DNA of 31,068 nt from Chara braunii (GCA_003427395.1 BFEA01000123.1:2341368-2372435), one strand, 5' to 3'. Counted from the first letter of the stretch, positions 10,002 to 21,078 are shown. A program made the numbers and translations. The notes: generated from the letters alone by a model not told the origin.

Positions 10002-12000
10002 GGACCATATATTCACAATGTCCGCCAAAGACCAGTCCCTATGGAATATATATTCTGCAAGATATATCCATTGTTTATGATTTGTTCCAAGCCCGGCTAT
10101 AATCAGCCACGTTACCAAAAGAGCAATATTTTGATCCCTAGGGTCTAGCAGGCCCAGGCCTCCCTGGTCCCTGGGCAGACTGATCAGGTCCAATGCTACC
10201 TTAGGGATAAAGCCCTGGTGTTCTGCAGTAGTGGGTTTCTACAAATAGCGTGTCGCCGCCCTCTTAATTGCTAAGTAGGCTTTGTCCCCTAGATAATGAA
10301 GAGACAACGAGAACCAAAGGGTAAAGAAAGTTGTCAATGTCAGCACCAAAGCTCGGCCAAATAAGGATAGTTTATGGCTCCTCACCCATTCCAAGATTCT
10401 TGAGCAAACTTTATCTTGCAAAGTCTTGTCTTGGGCCTGCGAACAGTTTGAGAGGGACACCTCAACTCCCAACAGCCTTTCAGAGCTTTCAGCGGGGACT
10501 CCCCTTAGACCCCAGTTAAGGCAGATAAAATACGGACTCGGTATAAGGTAAACATATTTATCCCTGTTTATAGATGCCTCCGACATATAACAATATTCAT
10601 CTAGGGTTATTCTAAGCTCGGTAAAGGAAGATTGTGGATTCTCACAGGCGGCTGTAAGGTCATCTGCAATGCCCGCCCCCTTCCAAGTAAAGGAAGGGCG
10701 GAGATCTAAACCTCTAATCACAGGGTTGTACCTAATATTATCCAGAAGTACCTCTAATTGGAGGACGAAGAGGAGGGGGGCGAGAGGGCATCCCTGACGT
10801 AGTGAACGGGTCAACTTAAATTCCTCCGACAACTTCCCATTGACCAGCACCGTGACTACCGACACTGCCTCCGAGCACATCGCCCTTACACATTGCAAAA
10901 AGAAAGGACCAAAGCCCATCCGGTTCAGAGTAGTCATAACAAAGGACTAACCCACCTTATCATACGCCTTCTACATATCTAGGAGAAGGACAATGATTTC
11001 TCTTTTTTCGATCGCGGTAATTTTCAGGGCTTGTAGGGTAGTCATTATGTTGTCAAACATAGAGCGGCCCTTTACAAAACCCTCTTGCTCGGGTCCGATA
11101 ATGTTTGATAAGTATTGTGCAAGCCTAATGGCTTGTGCTTTGCCCAAGATCTTGTAGGCCACATTCAACACAAAGATAGGTCTATAGTTTCTGACCTCTG
11201 ACTTACTTCTTTTTTTTACATATTAGACAGATATACCCCTTTAGGAAGTCGGTCGGAAAGGTGCATATTGTTCTCACATTTTTATATACATCACACAGAA
11301 AAGGACCAAAGATTTTCCAACATTCCACATACAGTTCCACTGGAAGCCCGTCCAGACCCGGGCATTTACCACTGGCCATTTGTTTAGCTGCTCTCCCCAG
11401 TTCATCCACTGAGAAGGGCTCTTCTAGTGCTTCAGTTGTCCCGGGGAGGATACGCACGCTGGTACGGTCCCAAAATGCGCTACTAAGTGATAAATCTGAA
11501 TCAAAGGAGTCGAAGGGACGTCTCGTGGAGACAATGTCACTGAAGTATTCAAAGGCAAAGGCACACATCGTTTCCGTATCACCGGCCGACGGAGAATTAA
11601 TGGCACATGGATGAGCCAATTCTCTGATTAATGATTTAGATTGTCTAAGAATTAGGGATCGAAATGACAGTTTAGCCATCCTGTCGTATGCAATTATACC
11701 CTTAAGTTTTAGTCATTCTGGCCATTCAGTGTGTCTGAGGACTTCTAATTTTTCCAACTCCATTAACATGGTCTTCCTCCTTTCTGACCAATAGTAGTCC
11801 GAGAACAGGTCACCACCCATCTCCCTTTCTGCTTGTTCGATGTTATTCTTGAGTTTCTGCTCTTTCCACGATCGGGAGGCAACCTTCATCCTGGAGAAGT
11901 TAATTAGGGTGGATCTTACAATTTGTATTCCTACCTCAGCCCACTCTAACACATCCTCAAAGAGGTCCTTCGAGTTTTTCCAACATTTCATTGGTCTAAG
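10002..12000 (-). pseudogene. LINE ORF2 reverse transcriptase (5'-truncated, broken)
   Basis: This is the RT of a non-LTR retrotransposon, which primes at a nicked target and copies its RNA. In order on the minus strand: the pre-RT region (11991-11713); ASGKCPGLDGLPVELY and a KGYICLICKKKK block (11679-11203); AQYLSNIIGPEQEGFVKGRS (11171-10971); then SLRQGCPLAPLLF and the active site GIADDL with both Asp intact (10659-10664); and QGGLGLLDPRDQN near 10150. Breaks are a few stops and one frameshift at a T8 run near 11211. The endonuclease is absent, so the copy is 5'-truncated near 12000-12060, as expected for incomplete target-primed copies. The protein continues at 8091-7400 beyond the insert. 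Confidence 0.85.
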
Positions 12001-12061
12001 ATCTATGCTTTGATTCCTTCGTCTTTCTGTAGATTAATATTAAGCCGGAAGGGGGGTCTTT

Positions 12062-12372
12062 CCTTTTTTTTTTATGAATTAATGTAAATCCTAGCCAGGG
12101 GGATCCATTTGAGAAGGTGATAAGAACAGCCTTGTCAAGTGAACCCCTGTGTAGAAGACACCATCTATTGGTGGGGAGTTGCACCTAATCTGAAAAACGG
12201 GTCAGCGTCTCTTAAATCGGAAAAGAATTCTGTCAATAGTCTCTGCTGGGAACCGGGCCCAGTGTCCCTTGTAAAGAAGATCCCGAGAAACAGGCTTAGC
12301 GACCCTTATTGTCTTGGGATGGGAAAGGAAAGGGCCCAGCCTCCCTTATTGTCTGAAATTGTAAAACTACTA
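12062..12372 (-). mobile_element. 3' end of a second poly(A) element related to the 8.1 kb insert
   Basis: CCATCTATTGGTGGGGAG (12161-12178) matches 8122-8139 at 17 of 18 positions and is followed on the plus strand by the same kind of short degenerate repeats, close to GGAAACGGGCCCAGTGTCCC, at 12190, 12245, 12284 and 12317. The matching series in the other copy is at 8149 and 8206. A T10 run at about 12062-12072 may be the poly(A) tail. It lies just upstream of the truncated LINE. Confidence 0.45.
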
Positions 12373-12457
12373 TCCGAAAATAAATAGCAGCATCTAAAAT
12401 GCAAATAGCACTCTATTTTGCTTGTAATATCTGTTTAACAAAGAATATTGGGAGAAT

Positions 12458-13060
12458 GGGTCTCACTGCACTACTCATGACTTGTGAAAAAATTTCAAGA
12501 GCGCGTCATGAGTTATGAGAGTCCCGAAATGGCCTATATTTCGATCGTGGTGGCACTTAGGGCCTCGCTGCACTACTCTTGACTTGTGAAAATTTGCAAG
12601 AGTGGGGCATTAGTTGTCAGAGTCCTAAAACACCTAAACTTTTGTCGTCGCTGCACTTACACGAGACTGATGCACTCTTGCCCGGCTCTTGATATACGTT
12701 CAGTGCTCTTGAAGCCGTACACAACAATGACAACCTTGTTTGTCCGCCGAGATTCCAGACCCGCTCATGAAAATCCTCACCATTTCAAGCGACCGTCAGA
12801 CCACCCTAGCAAAAACGATCGTTGCAGGTTGGCACGCAAGAGTGCTCTAGGTGACATATACTCACGGCTTCCTGACGGCTCTTGAAAGGCATTTTCATAA
12901 GCCACAATCACGAGTGAGTGCAGCGATGGCTACTCTTGATTTTTTCAAGAGTTACATCATGACAACTCTTGAAGCGTTTTCTGACCGCCGAACTCTAGAG
13001 CAAGTGCAGCGGTGTGGAGCTCTTGAAAATGCGCGTTTCAAGAGCAGTGCAGTGAGACCC
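12458..13060. mobile_element. Inverted-repeat (MITE-like) element 1
   Basis: The left end GGGTCTCACTGCACTACTC (12458-12476) is matched by the reverse complement of the right end at about 13037-13060, with about 22 of 24 positions alike. The inside is non-coding and rich in short CTCTTGA/TCAAGAG pairs. No clear target-site duplication is visible next to either end. The element overlaps element 2 rather than being nested in it. Confidence 0.6.
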
Positions 13061-13444
13061 TTACTCTGGATCGTCCCGCTCATGAAGCACTATTGTCACG
13101 CTCTTGATAATCCTAGAGTGCAGTGCAGCCTGGTTTGTCAATCCAGACCCAGGCTAGCTCTAGAAATCACTTGCCCTTTCAAGAAATCATCCGACCAACC
13201 TTGCAATAACCGTGGTTGTAGGCGAGAGTACAAGAACGCTCTAAAAGTCTTCGGCTGACGGTGCCCTGACAGCTCATGAAACGCATTTTCACGAGGGACA
13301 AGGCAAGAATAGTGCAGAGGGCACATCTCTTGATGTATGCAAGAGTAACGTCTGACAACTCTTGATGTGTTTTCCGACGACCACATTCACGAGTAGTGCA
13401 GCGATATGTAGCTCATGAAAAACACATTTCATGCAGCGAGGCCC
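12560..13444. mobile_element. Inverted-repeat (MITE-like) element 2, overlapping element 1
   Basis: GGGCCTCGCTGCA at 12560-12572 is exactly inverted at 13432-13444 (TGCAGCGAGGCCC). The left end continues into CTACTCTTGACTTGTG, almost the same as element 1. Internal copies of a GTGCAGCG-containing motif occur near 12914, 13004 and 13395. No coding capacity was found. Confidence 0.5.
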
Positions 13445-13581
13445 AATGTTTCCGCTCTCCATGATCTGTTGGTGATGTAACTACTGTCACCTATCCACCC
13501 TGTACACTATGTACAAAACTATATACACGAAAGGAAATTATAAGATAGTTCAGATTGAATAAAACAAAAAAAATGTGCTTC

Positions 13582-13960
13582 AGGGCCTACTTGCACTACT
13601 CGCCATACTGGCAAGAAGGCGCCTGGTTGCACTTACTCGCCAAAGTTGGCGAATGCAAAATGTATCAGACAGCTCGCCGCACGGTCGACAAACGTTGTGG
13701 CGAGTGTTTTCGGCTTCCCCCCCTATGTACGACGGTTTGTGGAGGGTGGTCCTCAGACCTCTCCACAAAACAACTTTCTGGAGAGCGCACGGATTCACGA
13801 GTCGAGATCAAGTAAACAAAATGTTTTAACTTTTCTATAGAAGAAATACAGCGGCGAGTAAGTGCAACCAGGCCTCCAGTTCGACACGGTTCTCATTTTT
13901 TTCACTCTCCACTCATCCGCCACGAATTGCAGCGGATGGCGAGTAGTGGAACTAGGCCCT
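13582..13960. mobile_element. Inverted-repeat (MITE-like) element 3 with a nested second TIR pair
   Basis: The outer ends at 13582-13605 and 13937-13960 are inverted copies (22 of 24 alike), starting AGGGCCTA and ending in CACTACTCGCCA. A second inner pair lies at 13617-13642 and 13853-13875, with core CCTGGTTGCACTTACTCGCC. Both pairs share the TGCACT[T]ACTC theme of elements 1 and 2. A direct repeat, CAGATTGAATRAAACAAAA, flanks the element at 13551-13569 and 13965-13983. Confidence 0.7.
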
Positions 13961-14021
13961 CAATCAGATTGAATGAAACAAAAGGAACAAAAAAGATGTA
14001 ACTTCAGTAGAGTCACAAAAC

Positions 14022-14160
14022 GAGGTATAATTGCAGTATGGAGCAAGATACAGTTTGCAATTGCACTTGAGGTACCCTACCTGGCCAAAAAGTTGGGTTA
14101 TATACATTGTCCGAACTGCAATTCAAAACTGTATCTTGGCCCATAGTGAAATAATAATTC
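14022..14160. mobile_element. Short foldback element (~140 bp)
   Basis: The arms at 14022-14065 and 14117-14160 are imperfect inverted repeats of about 44 bp around a ~50-bp loop. The best-matching part contains CAAGATACAGTTT and AATTGCA on one arm and their complements on the other. It is non-coding and lies next to the second copy of the direct repeat flanking element 3. Confidence 0.65.
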
Positions 14161-14250
14161 ATTTTTAAAAACAGAAAACAGTTGAAGAGCTGCTTCAATT
14201 AGATTGCTCAATTGCCCAAGACCTTGACTCCAACAACCGACTGAAGACGA

Positions 14251-14508
14251 GCCCACCTTTCTGGTTCGGTATTGCCCAGCAGCAGTACGGCCTAGACCAG
14301 ATCTTCTTGAACTTCTCTTTCCTTCTCTCTTCTGGGGCTTTCGATTGGAAAATCTTCCTCCAATGGGCTTCGATAGTTGTCATCAAGGATTTGCGGGAGG
14401 GAGTAATGTTCTTATGAGAACCGAGCCCTGTTGCGTTTGAGCCAGAGGACGAGCCCTGTTGCGTTTGAGCCCACCTTTCTGGTCCGGTATTGCCCAGCAG
14501 CAGTACGG
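14251..14508. repeat. 40-bp direct repeat and a nested 21-bp direct repeat
   Basis: A 40-bp segment containing GGTATTGCCCAGCAGCAG occurs at 14251-14290 and 14469-14508, with one mismatch (39/40) and an offset of 218. A 21-bp segment containing GAGCCCTGTTGCGTTTGAG occurs at 14423-14443 and 14451-14471, offset 28. They sit where recognisable coding of the LINE to the right stops (about 14530). Confidence 0.85.
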
Positions 14509-14529
14509 TCTCTAGTACGGGGGCCCTCA

Positions 14530-16294
14530 ATTCTAGTTAAGAGCATGGTTGTCCATTTCTTGATTATGGTTTTCCAAATTGGGGATTGGATCTTCGTGTT
14601 TAGCATAAGCTTCATGAGAAGACACTCCCAAACATCAGAGGGGTTCTCCAATCCCCATTCCTCATCGAGGATGGTTGCCATCAGCATAGACCAAGGCTTT
14701 GGATCCGGGTCCAGGAAACCCCAGATTACCCATTTTGCCAACCGAGCCTGGTTTTGAGTGGTTAGGTCTACAATACCCAATCCTCCATCATTTCTCTTCT
14801 GGTAACCTTTCACCAAGCTACCTTAGGCAGGAAATTACTGCACGACACTGATCCCTTCTAGAGGTATTTGGAAATTTCTTGTCTTATTCTCTTGGCTACA
14901 TGACGCCCCGGTTCTCGGAAAGAGAGAACGTACCAAATTGTGGATAAAACCATTACATTAATGATCAAGGTTCTGCTAAAGAGGGAGATGGACCATACTT
15001 TGGACCAAGAGACCAGTCGATCGTTAACTTTGTCTTCTAGGAGTTAGTTCTATTTGGTTGTGCAGTCTTCGTGTAAAATTTCGATTCCAAGGAACCGTTC
15101 TGATGTGTTGTTGTCCTTGACTTTCATTCCTAAATCTACTGCTACGGGGGTGTCGTTGCTTGTGAGAACCACATATTTGTTCCAACTTACCTTAGCCTCC
15201 GATGTTTTCTCGAATAATTGCAAACAACAAGAGACTTCATAGAGGGGTGAGACTGTGTTGTCCGAGATGACTGAGGTCGTCTGCCAGGGTTGAAGTTCTG
15301 AATTTCACGGTAAGGCTCACTTTAAATCCGCAGATAGAGGAAGATTCTTGTATCATTTTTAGTAAGACTTCCTGTTGGAGGGTGTACAACAGGGGTGCCA
15401 ATGGGCAACCCTGTCTCAGGGACCGGGTGAGGGTGAAAGTTTCAGACTTGAGACCGTTGACAAAAACTGAAGCCTGTGAGCCTTCGTATAGTATTTTGAC
15501 CCATCTTTGGTAGTTGGGGCCGAAACCCCTCGTAGCCAAGACTTCTAAAACAAAGGTCCAGTCTACTCTATCATAAACTTTTTCAAAGTCTATTAGGAGT
15601 ATGACTTCGTTAGATTGCCGCTTCTTGACGATTTTCATACACTGTGCAATTATCATCATGTTGTCTAAAAGTTGTCTTCCGTGGACAATGCCGGACTGAT
15701 CCAGATGCACCAGGTTTGGCAATATCTTGGCTATTCTGGTAGACAGACTTTAGCCATGATCTTGCCATTTGCATTGAAGAGCGTGATAGGTATGTAATTC
15801 CTTACATTTGCTTTGTCTTTCTTCTTGTAGAGCAGCGTAATGACTCTCTTCATCATACCAGTCCCTAACCTAGCCCCATTAGGAACATCATTAAAAGTCT
15901 TCATGAGGGTTGGGCCGAATGTAGCCCAGTATCTAGCATAAAACTCCAGACGCAGGCCATCTGGGTTTGGGCATTTTCCTCCAGCCGTGCTTGCCATGGC
16001 TGAGGTTAGTTATTCCAGAGACATCCCGAAAAAAATTTTCTTCCCAAGTAATGGTTTCCTCTTGTGATCCCCACAACTTACCTTCTTCTTTTGCAGATAC
16101 CAACGGAGCGTCTGGTCTTTCTTTGAAGAGTGCATGTGAGCATATAACGTCCTAAAATACTCATAAATATCCTCCGTGGATTTTGCAATTGGTCCATTGC
16201 CTGAGAAGGGATGAAACATCTTCCTTATTACCGAGTTTCCCCCTTTAGATAAGACTTTTGCAAAAAATACTTTGGACATACGATCCCTAGTCAT
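14530..16294 (-). pseudogene. LINE ORF2 reverse transcriptase (second LINE, broken)
   Basis: Minus-strand RT blocks in order: GGKCPNPDGLRLEFY with ITLLYKKKDKANVRNYIPIT (15997-15731); then SGIVHGRQLLDNMM, LLIDFEKVYDRVDW (first catalytic Asp at 15588-15590), SLRQGCPLAPLLY and LADDL with both Asp present (15276-15281); then GGLGIVDLTTQNQARLAKW and SPIWKTIIKKW near 14770-14550. The pre-RT region lies at 16294-16010. A frameshift near 15730 and a heavily broken part at 14820-15236 inactivate it. It joins the endonuclease upstream, so this copy is longer at its 5' end than the LINE at 10-12 kb. Recognisable coding stops near 14530, at the direct repeats. Confidence 0.87.
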
Positions 16295-16605
16295 AGTTTT
16301 TTATACAGAGGAGCATCTTGCCCAGTTTTCTTCCCTTTGTGTATGAAATCCTGCCAGCTGTGTCGTGTCCTGTTCCATTTTCCAGTCCCATAGTCCAATT
16401 CAGAACTATCTTGGATCATGTGTTTTTATGCAATTTCTACTTTTCTCCGGAACTCAGATTCTTTCCTGTTACAATCGTTGGCTAGGATGAATTGAAACGT
16501 GTTGAGTCAGCTGGCTGTTTGTTTAATACCTTCGTCCAAGCGTTGGTGATAGGGTACGTCCTCCCTGTCTTCTTTGAACCACTGTCCCTGGTATTCATAA
16601 ATCCA

Positions 16606-17290
16606 CTATGAAATTTCATCGTCCTCCAGTACGTGCATATTTAACATGAACAAGCCATATTTATGGATTGTGATGTTGGATGTGCTCAATACTCGGGAGA
16701 TGGGTTTATGGTCGGAAAGTGAGATTCTTGTGGAGATTACCATGTCCCACACTGGTTCTATTACAAACCAGTAGTCCAACCTTCTTTGAACCGGAGGGTT
16801 GGATGCTACACACCATATGAAGGATTTAGAGTCTGGATATAAGGATCGGTAGACGTCTCTGAGTTCATATGTTCTCAGTAAGTGCTTCAGGGTTCTACTG
16901 TCCATGTTGTTGCCATGTCGTGGAAGAGTCGAGGTGTGGATCTAACGGGACGTTTCAATCTCCTCCAATAATTAAATTGGGAGAGTTTGGTATAATGAAG
17001 TCAAAAGTTTTCATGAATTGAGAATGCTCTCTATGATCGGAAGGAATGTATATGGAGAAGAAGGTTCATTCCTCCCTTTCCAACAGAAGCTTGACCCAAT
17101 TCCAACGTCCACATCAGTCTTGCAAGTAGTTTATCACATTGGCATTGAGACCATCGTGGATCAGGATGGTTGTGCCTCCTCTGAAGCCTTTTGCTGGCGA
17201 TCAACACTGTGGTCAATCTTGATGGAACCACATTTTCAATCTTGCTTTCTTACGTTGCCATTCCGGTCCACGAGACACCTCATATTCCAT
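16606..17290 (-). pseudogene. LINE endonuclease domain (broken)
   Basis: This is the apurinic-type endonuclease domain of LINE ORF2, which nicks the target site. Reading the minus strand, GFRGGTTILI near 17200 is followed by a PNLIIGGD.NVPLDP block at about 16930-16985, in which the expected Trp of the DWN motif is a TGA at 16955-16957. The C-terminal part has RRLDYWFV and the conserved SDHKPI near 16710. Frameshifts separate the blocks. The 5' limit near 17290 is unclear; no ORF1 was found upstream. Confidence 0.75.
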
Positions 17291-17299
17291 TAGACCACT

Positions 17300-17690
17300 T
17301 GGAGTTTACTTTTTTGCATTAGTAGCTCCATGTGGGCCTGTGGATTCAATGGGTTGTGGGTGGGGTTGGCTTGCAGCACGCTGGGGCACGGTGATCCAAG
17401 GCTCTGTCTAGTGCATTAGTCGAGACCCTCCCAGCCGCGTCACTCTGTATTTTGCAGGACTTGTCACATAGAGCATTGTCGCTCCGTCCGAGTGCGCCAG
17501 CCATACTTCTCACGAACCCTTATGACAGGATAGGGTCATGCGAGGTACAACTTACCTCCACCCGTGGGAGTTGTCACCATCCCTTAGGTGGGCGTATCCC
17601 CGCCGAGCTACCGAACCACGTAGGAAAGTTTTTCGTATGCGATCACAGAGGTGGCCCGACCGAGGGTGTTTGTGACACACGCGCAGAGAT
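17300..17690. other. Unassigned stretch
   Basis: No gene, RNA or repeat was recognised between the LINE endonuclease and the microsatellite. It may hold part of the LTR of the chromovirus to the right, or the 5' leader of the LINE to the left. Confidence 0.4.
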
Positions 17691-17691
17691 G

Positions 17692-17755
<64 letters not shown>
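17692..17755. repeat. Compound microsatellite (GT)n(AG)n
   Basis: About 12 GT units run directly into about 20 AG units without interruption. Confidence 0.97.
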
Positions 17756-17756
<1 letters not shown>

Positions 17757-17812
17757 GAGAAGCAGTAGTTGAGTGAAGGTCCAATCCGGATCGATGAACG
17801 AACGAATGAAGA

Positions 17813-19044
17813 ATGAATGAACCAACCCGGCCTGGGCCTAGGCCGGAGAGATATACCGGCCTTAGTCCAGGCCGGAGTAACCCGGTACTAAAACGGGGTC
17901 AGGCTGACAGCCAAAAACAGGTCCGGCCTCACTATCAGGCCAGAGGGTACCGCTACATGATCCTCGGACCTGGATTAGGCGATACATCAACACGCGATCC
18001 GCTAAAATAGTGGAAACCCAGAGGAACAGCAAAAAAACAATCCTAAATGCGGAGCTAGCTCCGTGCAGAAAAGTTATGCAATGCAGGCTACGCCTCAAGA
18101 CTTATCTATACAACAATATCTAGTCTGAGTCGACCCAAAAAGCAGAAAAATGCCTGACCTGTGTCGGCCAAGAAAGAGAGAAATGTTTGACTTGTGTCGA
18201 CCAAGGAAGAGAAAAATGTCTCCTAAGCCAATTTGGTTGAGCATGAGTCAACACCTGAGCCCTAAAGGCTAAGAGTAACAACATCAATATCCACACCGAA
18301 AAAGAATATGGCACAGTCTCACATGCCTTGTACAAGTACACAATAGTCGAATAGAAGAGAAGGAGCTCAGTCGCATGGGAAAGGTAGGGAAGGGTGGGAG
18401 GCGGCAAGTACTACTCTCAGAGTACACTCCAAGGGGATACCCACACAACCATAAGAAACATCATCAGGCTCAGAGGAAGAATAATAGCACGACACCAGGC
18501 TCAATGGAAACCATCAAACCGGCACCGCCAGCTGAAAGGAAACGGGCACTCACACAAGGGAGCACACAAGCGAGTCAGGAAGAATTGGGGGGGCTATGCT
18601 GACATAGACATGTGGCCAAGGGCTGCGAGCAAAGAAAAACGTACACTCCGGAGGAGGGCGCGCAGCATAGGGTAAGGCAGAAGGGCGGCATACGAACACA
18701 CCCACATGGTCATGGAAAACAGGAGTCATCATGCGACTGGAGGGTAAACTCGGGGAGTCGGGGGTGAAGGGGAGATGGGAATGAGGGAACTCCGTAGCTG
18801 AAAAAGTGAAGTAGTCCAACTGGTGAGTCTCCAGGCTGAAGTCGAGTCGAAGTAGCTAAGATGAAGTACGAGTAGCGCAGAAACCGAGTAGAAGTCTGGA
18901 ACACTGCAATAGGTACTCTGGTACTGAAGAGAAGCACTGAGGTCGAAAGTCGAATGTGGAAACCGAATGTAGAAGTTGAAACCGGGAACTGCTCCATAAG
19001 TGTCCAAGAATGGTAAAAGATAGAGAGCGTATAGGGGGTATGGA
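17813..19044 (-). other. Region downstream of the chromovirus, possible LTR remnant
   Basis: An LTR should lie here (minus strand, past the chromodomain), and short tandem repeats at 18131-18229 would suit one. No clear polypurine tract or TG...CA pair could be fixed, and no second LTR exists in the window for comparison. Frames of up to about 95 codons look like chance. Confidence 0.3.
18131..18229. repeat. 33/34-bp tandem repeat, three units
   Basis: Units at 18131-18164, 18165-18197 and 18198-18229 each begin CGACC or CGGCC, have an A/G-rich middle and contain AAATGYCTGACYTGTGT or a decayed form. They lie downstream of the chromodomain on the minus strand, where a 3' LTR would be, and could be LTR promoter-type repeats. 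Confidence 0.75.
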
Positions 19045-19810
19045 TCAGTCACGATAGCGAGAAGGAAGTCGATGGGTATGCAGAGGTCGAGAGGAATCAA
19101 TTGCAACAACAGGCGGAACCACATCCACGGAGGAAGGGGGACCTGAGGCAGGTACTGGTGGAGCGGGAGGACCCATCGATGGAGGAGGGGGAATGTTAGT
19201 GGTCGTTGAAGAAGATGGGTCAGTAGAAGGACGAGAAGCAGGAGGGGAGGATGATAGATGGAAAGGATGAGCACGATCGTAAACACGCACGAAAGTCATG
19301 GCATGCTTCAGGTGCTCGAGAGGCTCCCAAGTAGACTCCTCGTCAGGGTAACCCTTCCATCGAACGAGATACTCAAGGCAGGGAGGGTCACCATTAGTCA
19401 TACACCGGGACGCGATATCAAAGACGACAAACTTCTCATGACCCTCAATGATGATGGGAGAGGGGCGAGGGTAAGGTCGACCGTGAAACTCTGGGGGGAG
19501 ACCGTTTGAAGGGGCGCAAAAGAGATATATGGAACACAGCATGTAAGTTAGTTTGATACATGGAATCGGGCAGCTTCAATTTGAAGCTCACTGGACAGTC
19601 GTGATTGGGTCCGGCGGGTGCAAGAATGGTGCATGGTCTGATATATTGACGTTTGGATTTCCGAAGCATATCAGCTTCAGGCTGGAATTGACGTGCGTCG
19701 ACAAGAACCTCGTCTCCAACTTTGAAGGGATGGTCGATGCGAGAGCGGTTAGCGCGAGTGGCCATGCGAGCCTAGGAGTCAGCAATGCTCTCACGAGCCT
19801 TGCTAAGAAG
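19045..19810 (-). pseudogene. Chromovirus (Ty3/Gypsy) integrase C-terminus with chromodomain
   Basis: The minus strand first shows the integrase C-terminal (GPY/F-like) region: HPFKVGDEVLVDARQF, then a RPCTILAPAGP block and VFHISLLRPFKRSPP. A chromodomain follows, with EKFVVFDIASRC, LEYLVRWKGYPDEESTWEP and HLKHAMTFVRVYDRA. The chromodomain guides integration by binding chromatin marks in this retrotransposon group. The two parts are in different frames, joined across a C6 run at 19493-19498, and a TAG replaces a codon just upstream of the integrase part. Catalytic integrase, RT and gag of this element are absent to the right, so only its 3' coding end survives. A Pro/Ser/Thr-rich tail follows to about 19045. 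Confidence 0.85.
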
Positions 19811-21078
19811 CATAGGGGGTACGTGCGGTTAACGCCCTAACCGGTCCCGTGCGTGAATCGTCGCCCGAGCCGCTGATATCTCGAACGCGGCCCTTCTCCG
19901 ATCGACTAGGATGATAAAATCTAACCACGTGATACATCTCACAAAAAAAAATAAAATCAAACTTCGTATGTAAATCACGCCTAGTCCCTTTGTCCACTTT
20001 CGCCTCATAACTTTCAGCCGAAAAAAAAAAGTGGGTGGCGCACGTGGGACTCTGAATAAATATCACGACGACGTAGACTTTGTCATATCGCCCAACCATG
20101 CATGAATACGCAAGCGGTCGCAATGATGGCGTACTATGTGGTCATCATGACCACTCAGTTCTCAAAGATTTTGAGTATCGTTTTCGACACCCAAGTGTCG
20201 GCTGACATGCTTCCTGAGGGGTTAATCCCTCGACGTTGGACAATCACGAGTGCGATTGCGAGACCTACCCTCTTCTGCACCCTGCAGAGAGAAGGGGTAG
20301 CCAGGTTTCGGCCATTGGTGGTGACCCTAGGAATGGAACTCCGTGATCACCCGAGGCATGAAAACATGTCAAGGGGTTTTACTTTGACAGTCGTCACAGA
20401 CCTTAACGTCAAACTATGAAAACTTTTAAAAAAAAAGTAAAAAGATATATTATTTTTCTTTCAATACAGACCTGTTCAATCCTTACGTACGGTCAACATA
20501 AACGGTGCGGATACACAAAATATAAATATAACGGGGTTATAAGACACAAGGCGATCACTCTCACAATCACACTGTGACTTCCTGCAAAATATACACATGG
20601 TCGCACACAAAGCCCAATATGGATTTCAACTCACAAAACATACGTGCGATCACACCAAAGATTCAACATCGACATGCCACGTACTAGATGGGGTCAACTT
20701 CAACCATTCTCTGCGCTCACACTCTCTACCTTATTCACACAAGCCCCAACCTATGTCCAACCTTCAAAAAGAAAACACTCAGTCCCTTTTTAAATCACCA
20801 TTTAATAAAATTTCGGGTAAAAACCCCAAATAAATATTTTAACCCACAAAGGTTAAGGTTTTAAGTTAAGTAGCGAGAATAAGTTAAAGTTGGGCCAAAA
20901 ACTGACATACCATCAAAAGATAACTAAACATGATTCTCGTAGGATCAGTTTGAAGTTAGTCGAGCCACGAGATACTCTGAATGAAAATAACATGCAACAC
21001 AACATAGATGAGTGTCCAAGCTATGTTTTTGTGAGTATAAAATACTCCTACGTTCCTACCTTACCTCTGATATTTGTT
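19811..21078. other. Unassigned, increasingly AT-rich stretch
   Basis: No gene was recognised. The boundary with the chromovirus fragment is abrupt near 19810. From about 20430 the sequence becomes AT-rich and leads into the tandem repeats. The plus-strand frame at 20102-20419 has no recognisable motif. Confidence 0.4.

Noticed and set aside
18120-19286. Minus-strand Leu/Ser/Pro-rich frames downstream of the chromodomain
   Set aside because: Hydrophobic composition arises from pyrimidine-rich DNA; no signal or family motif, and the region is better explained as element 3' flank.
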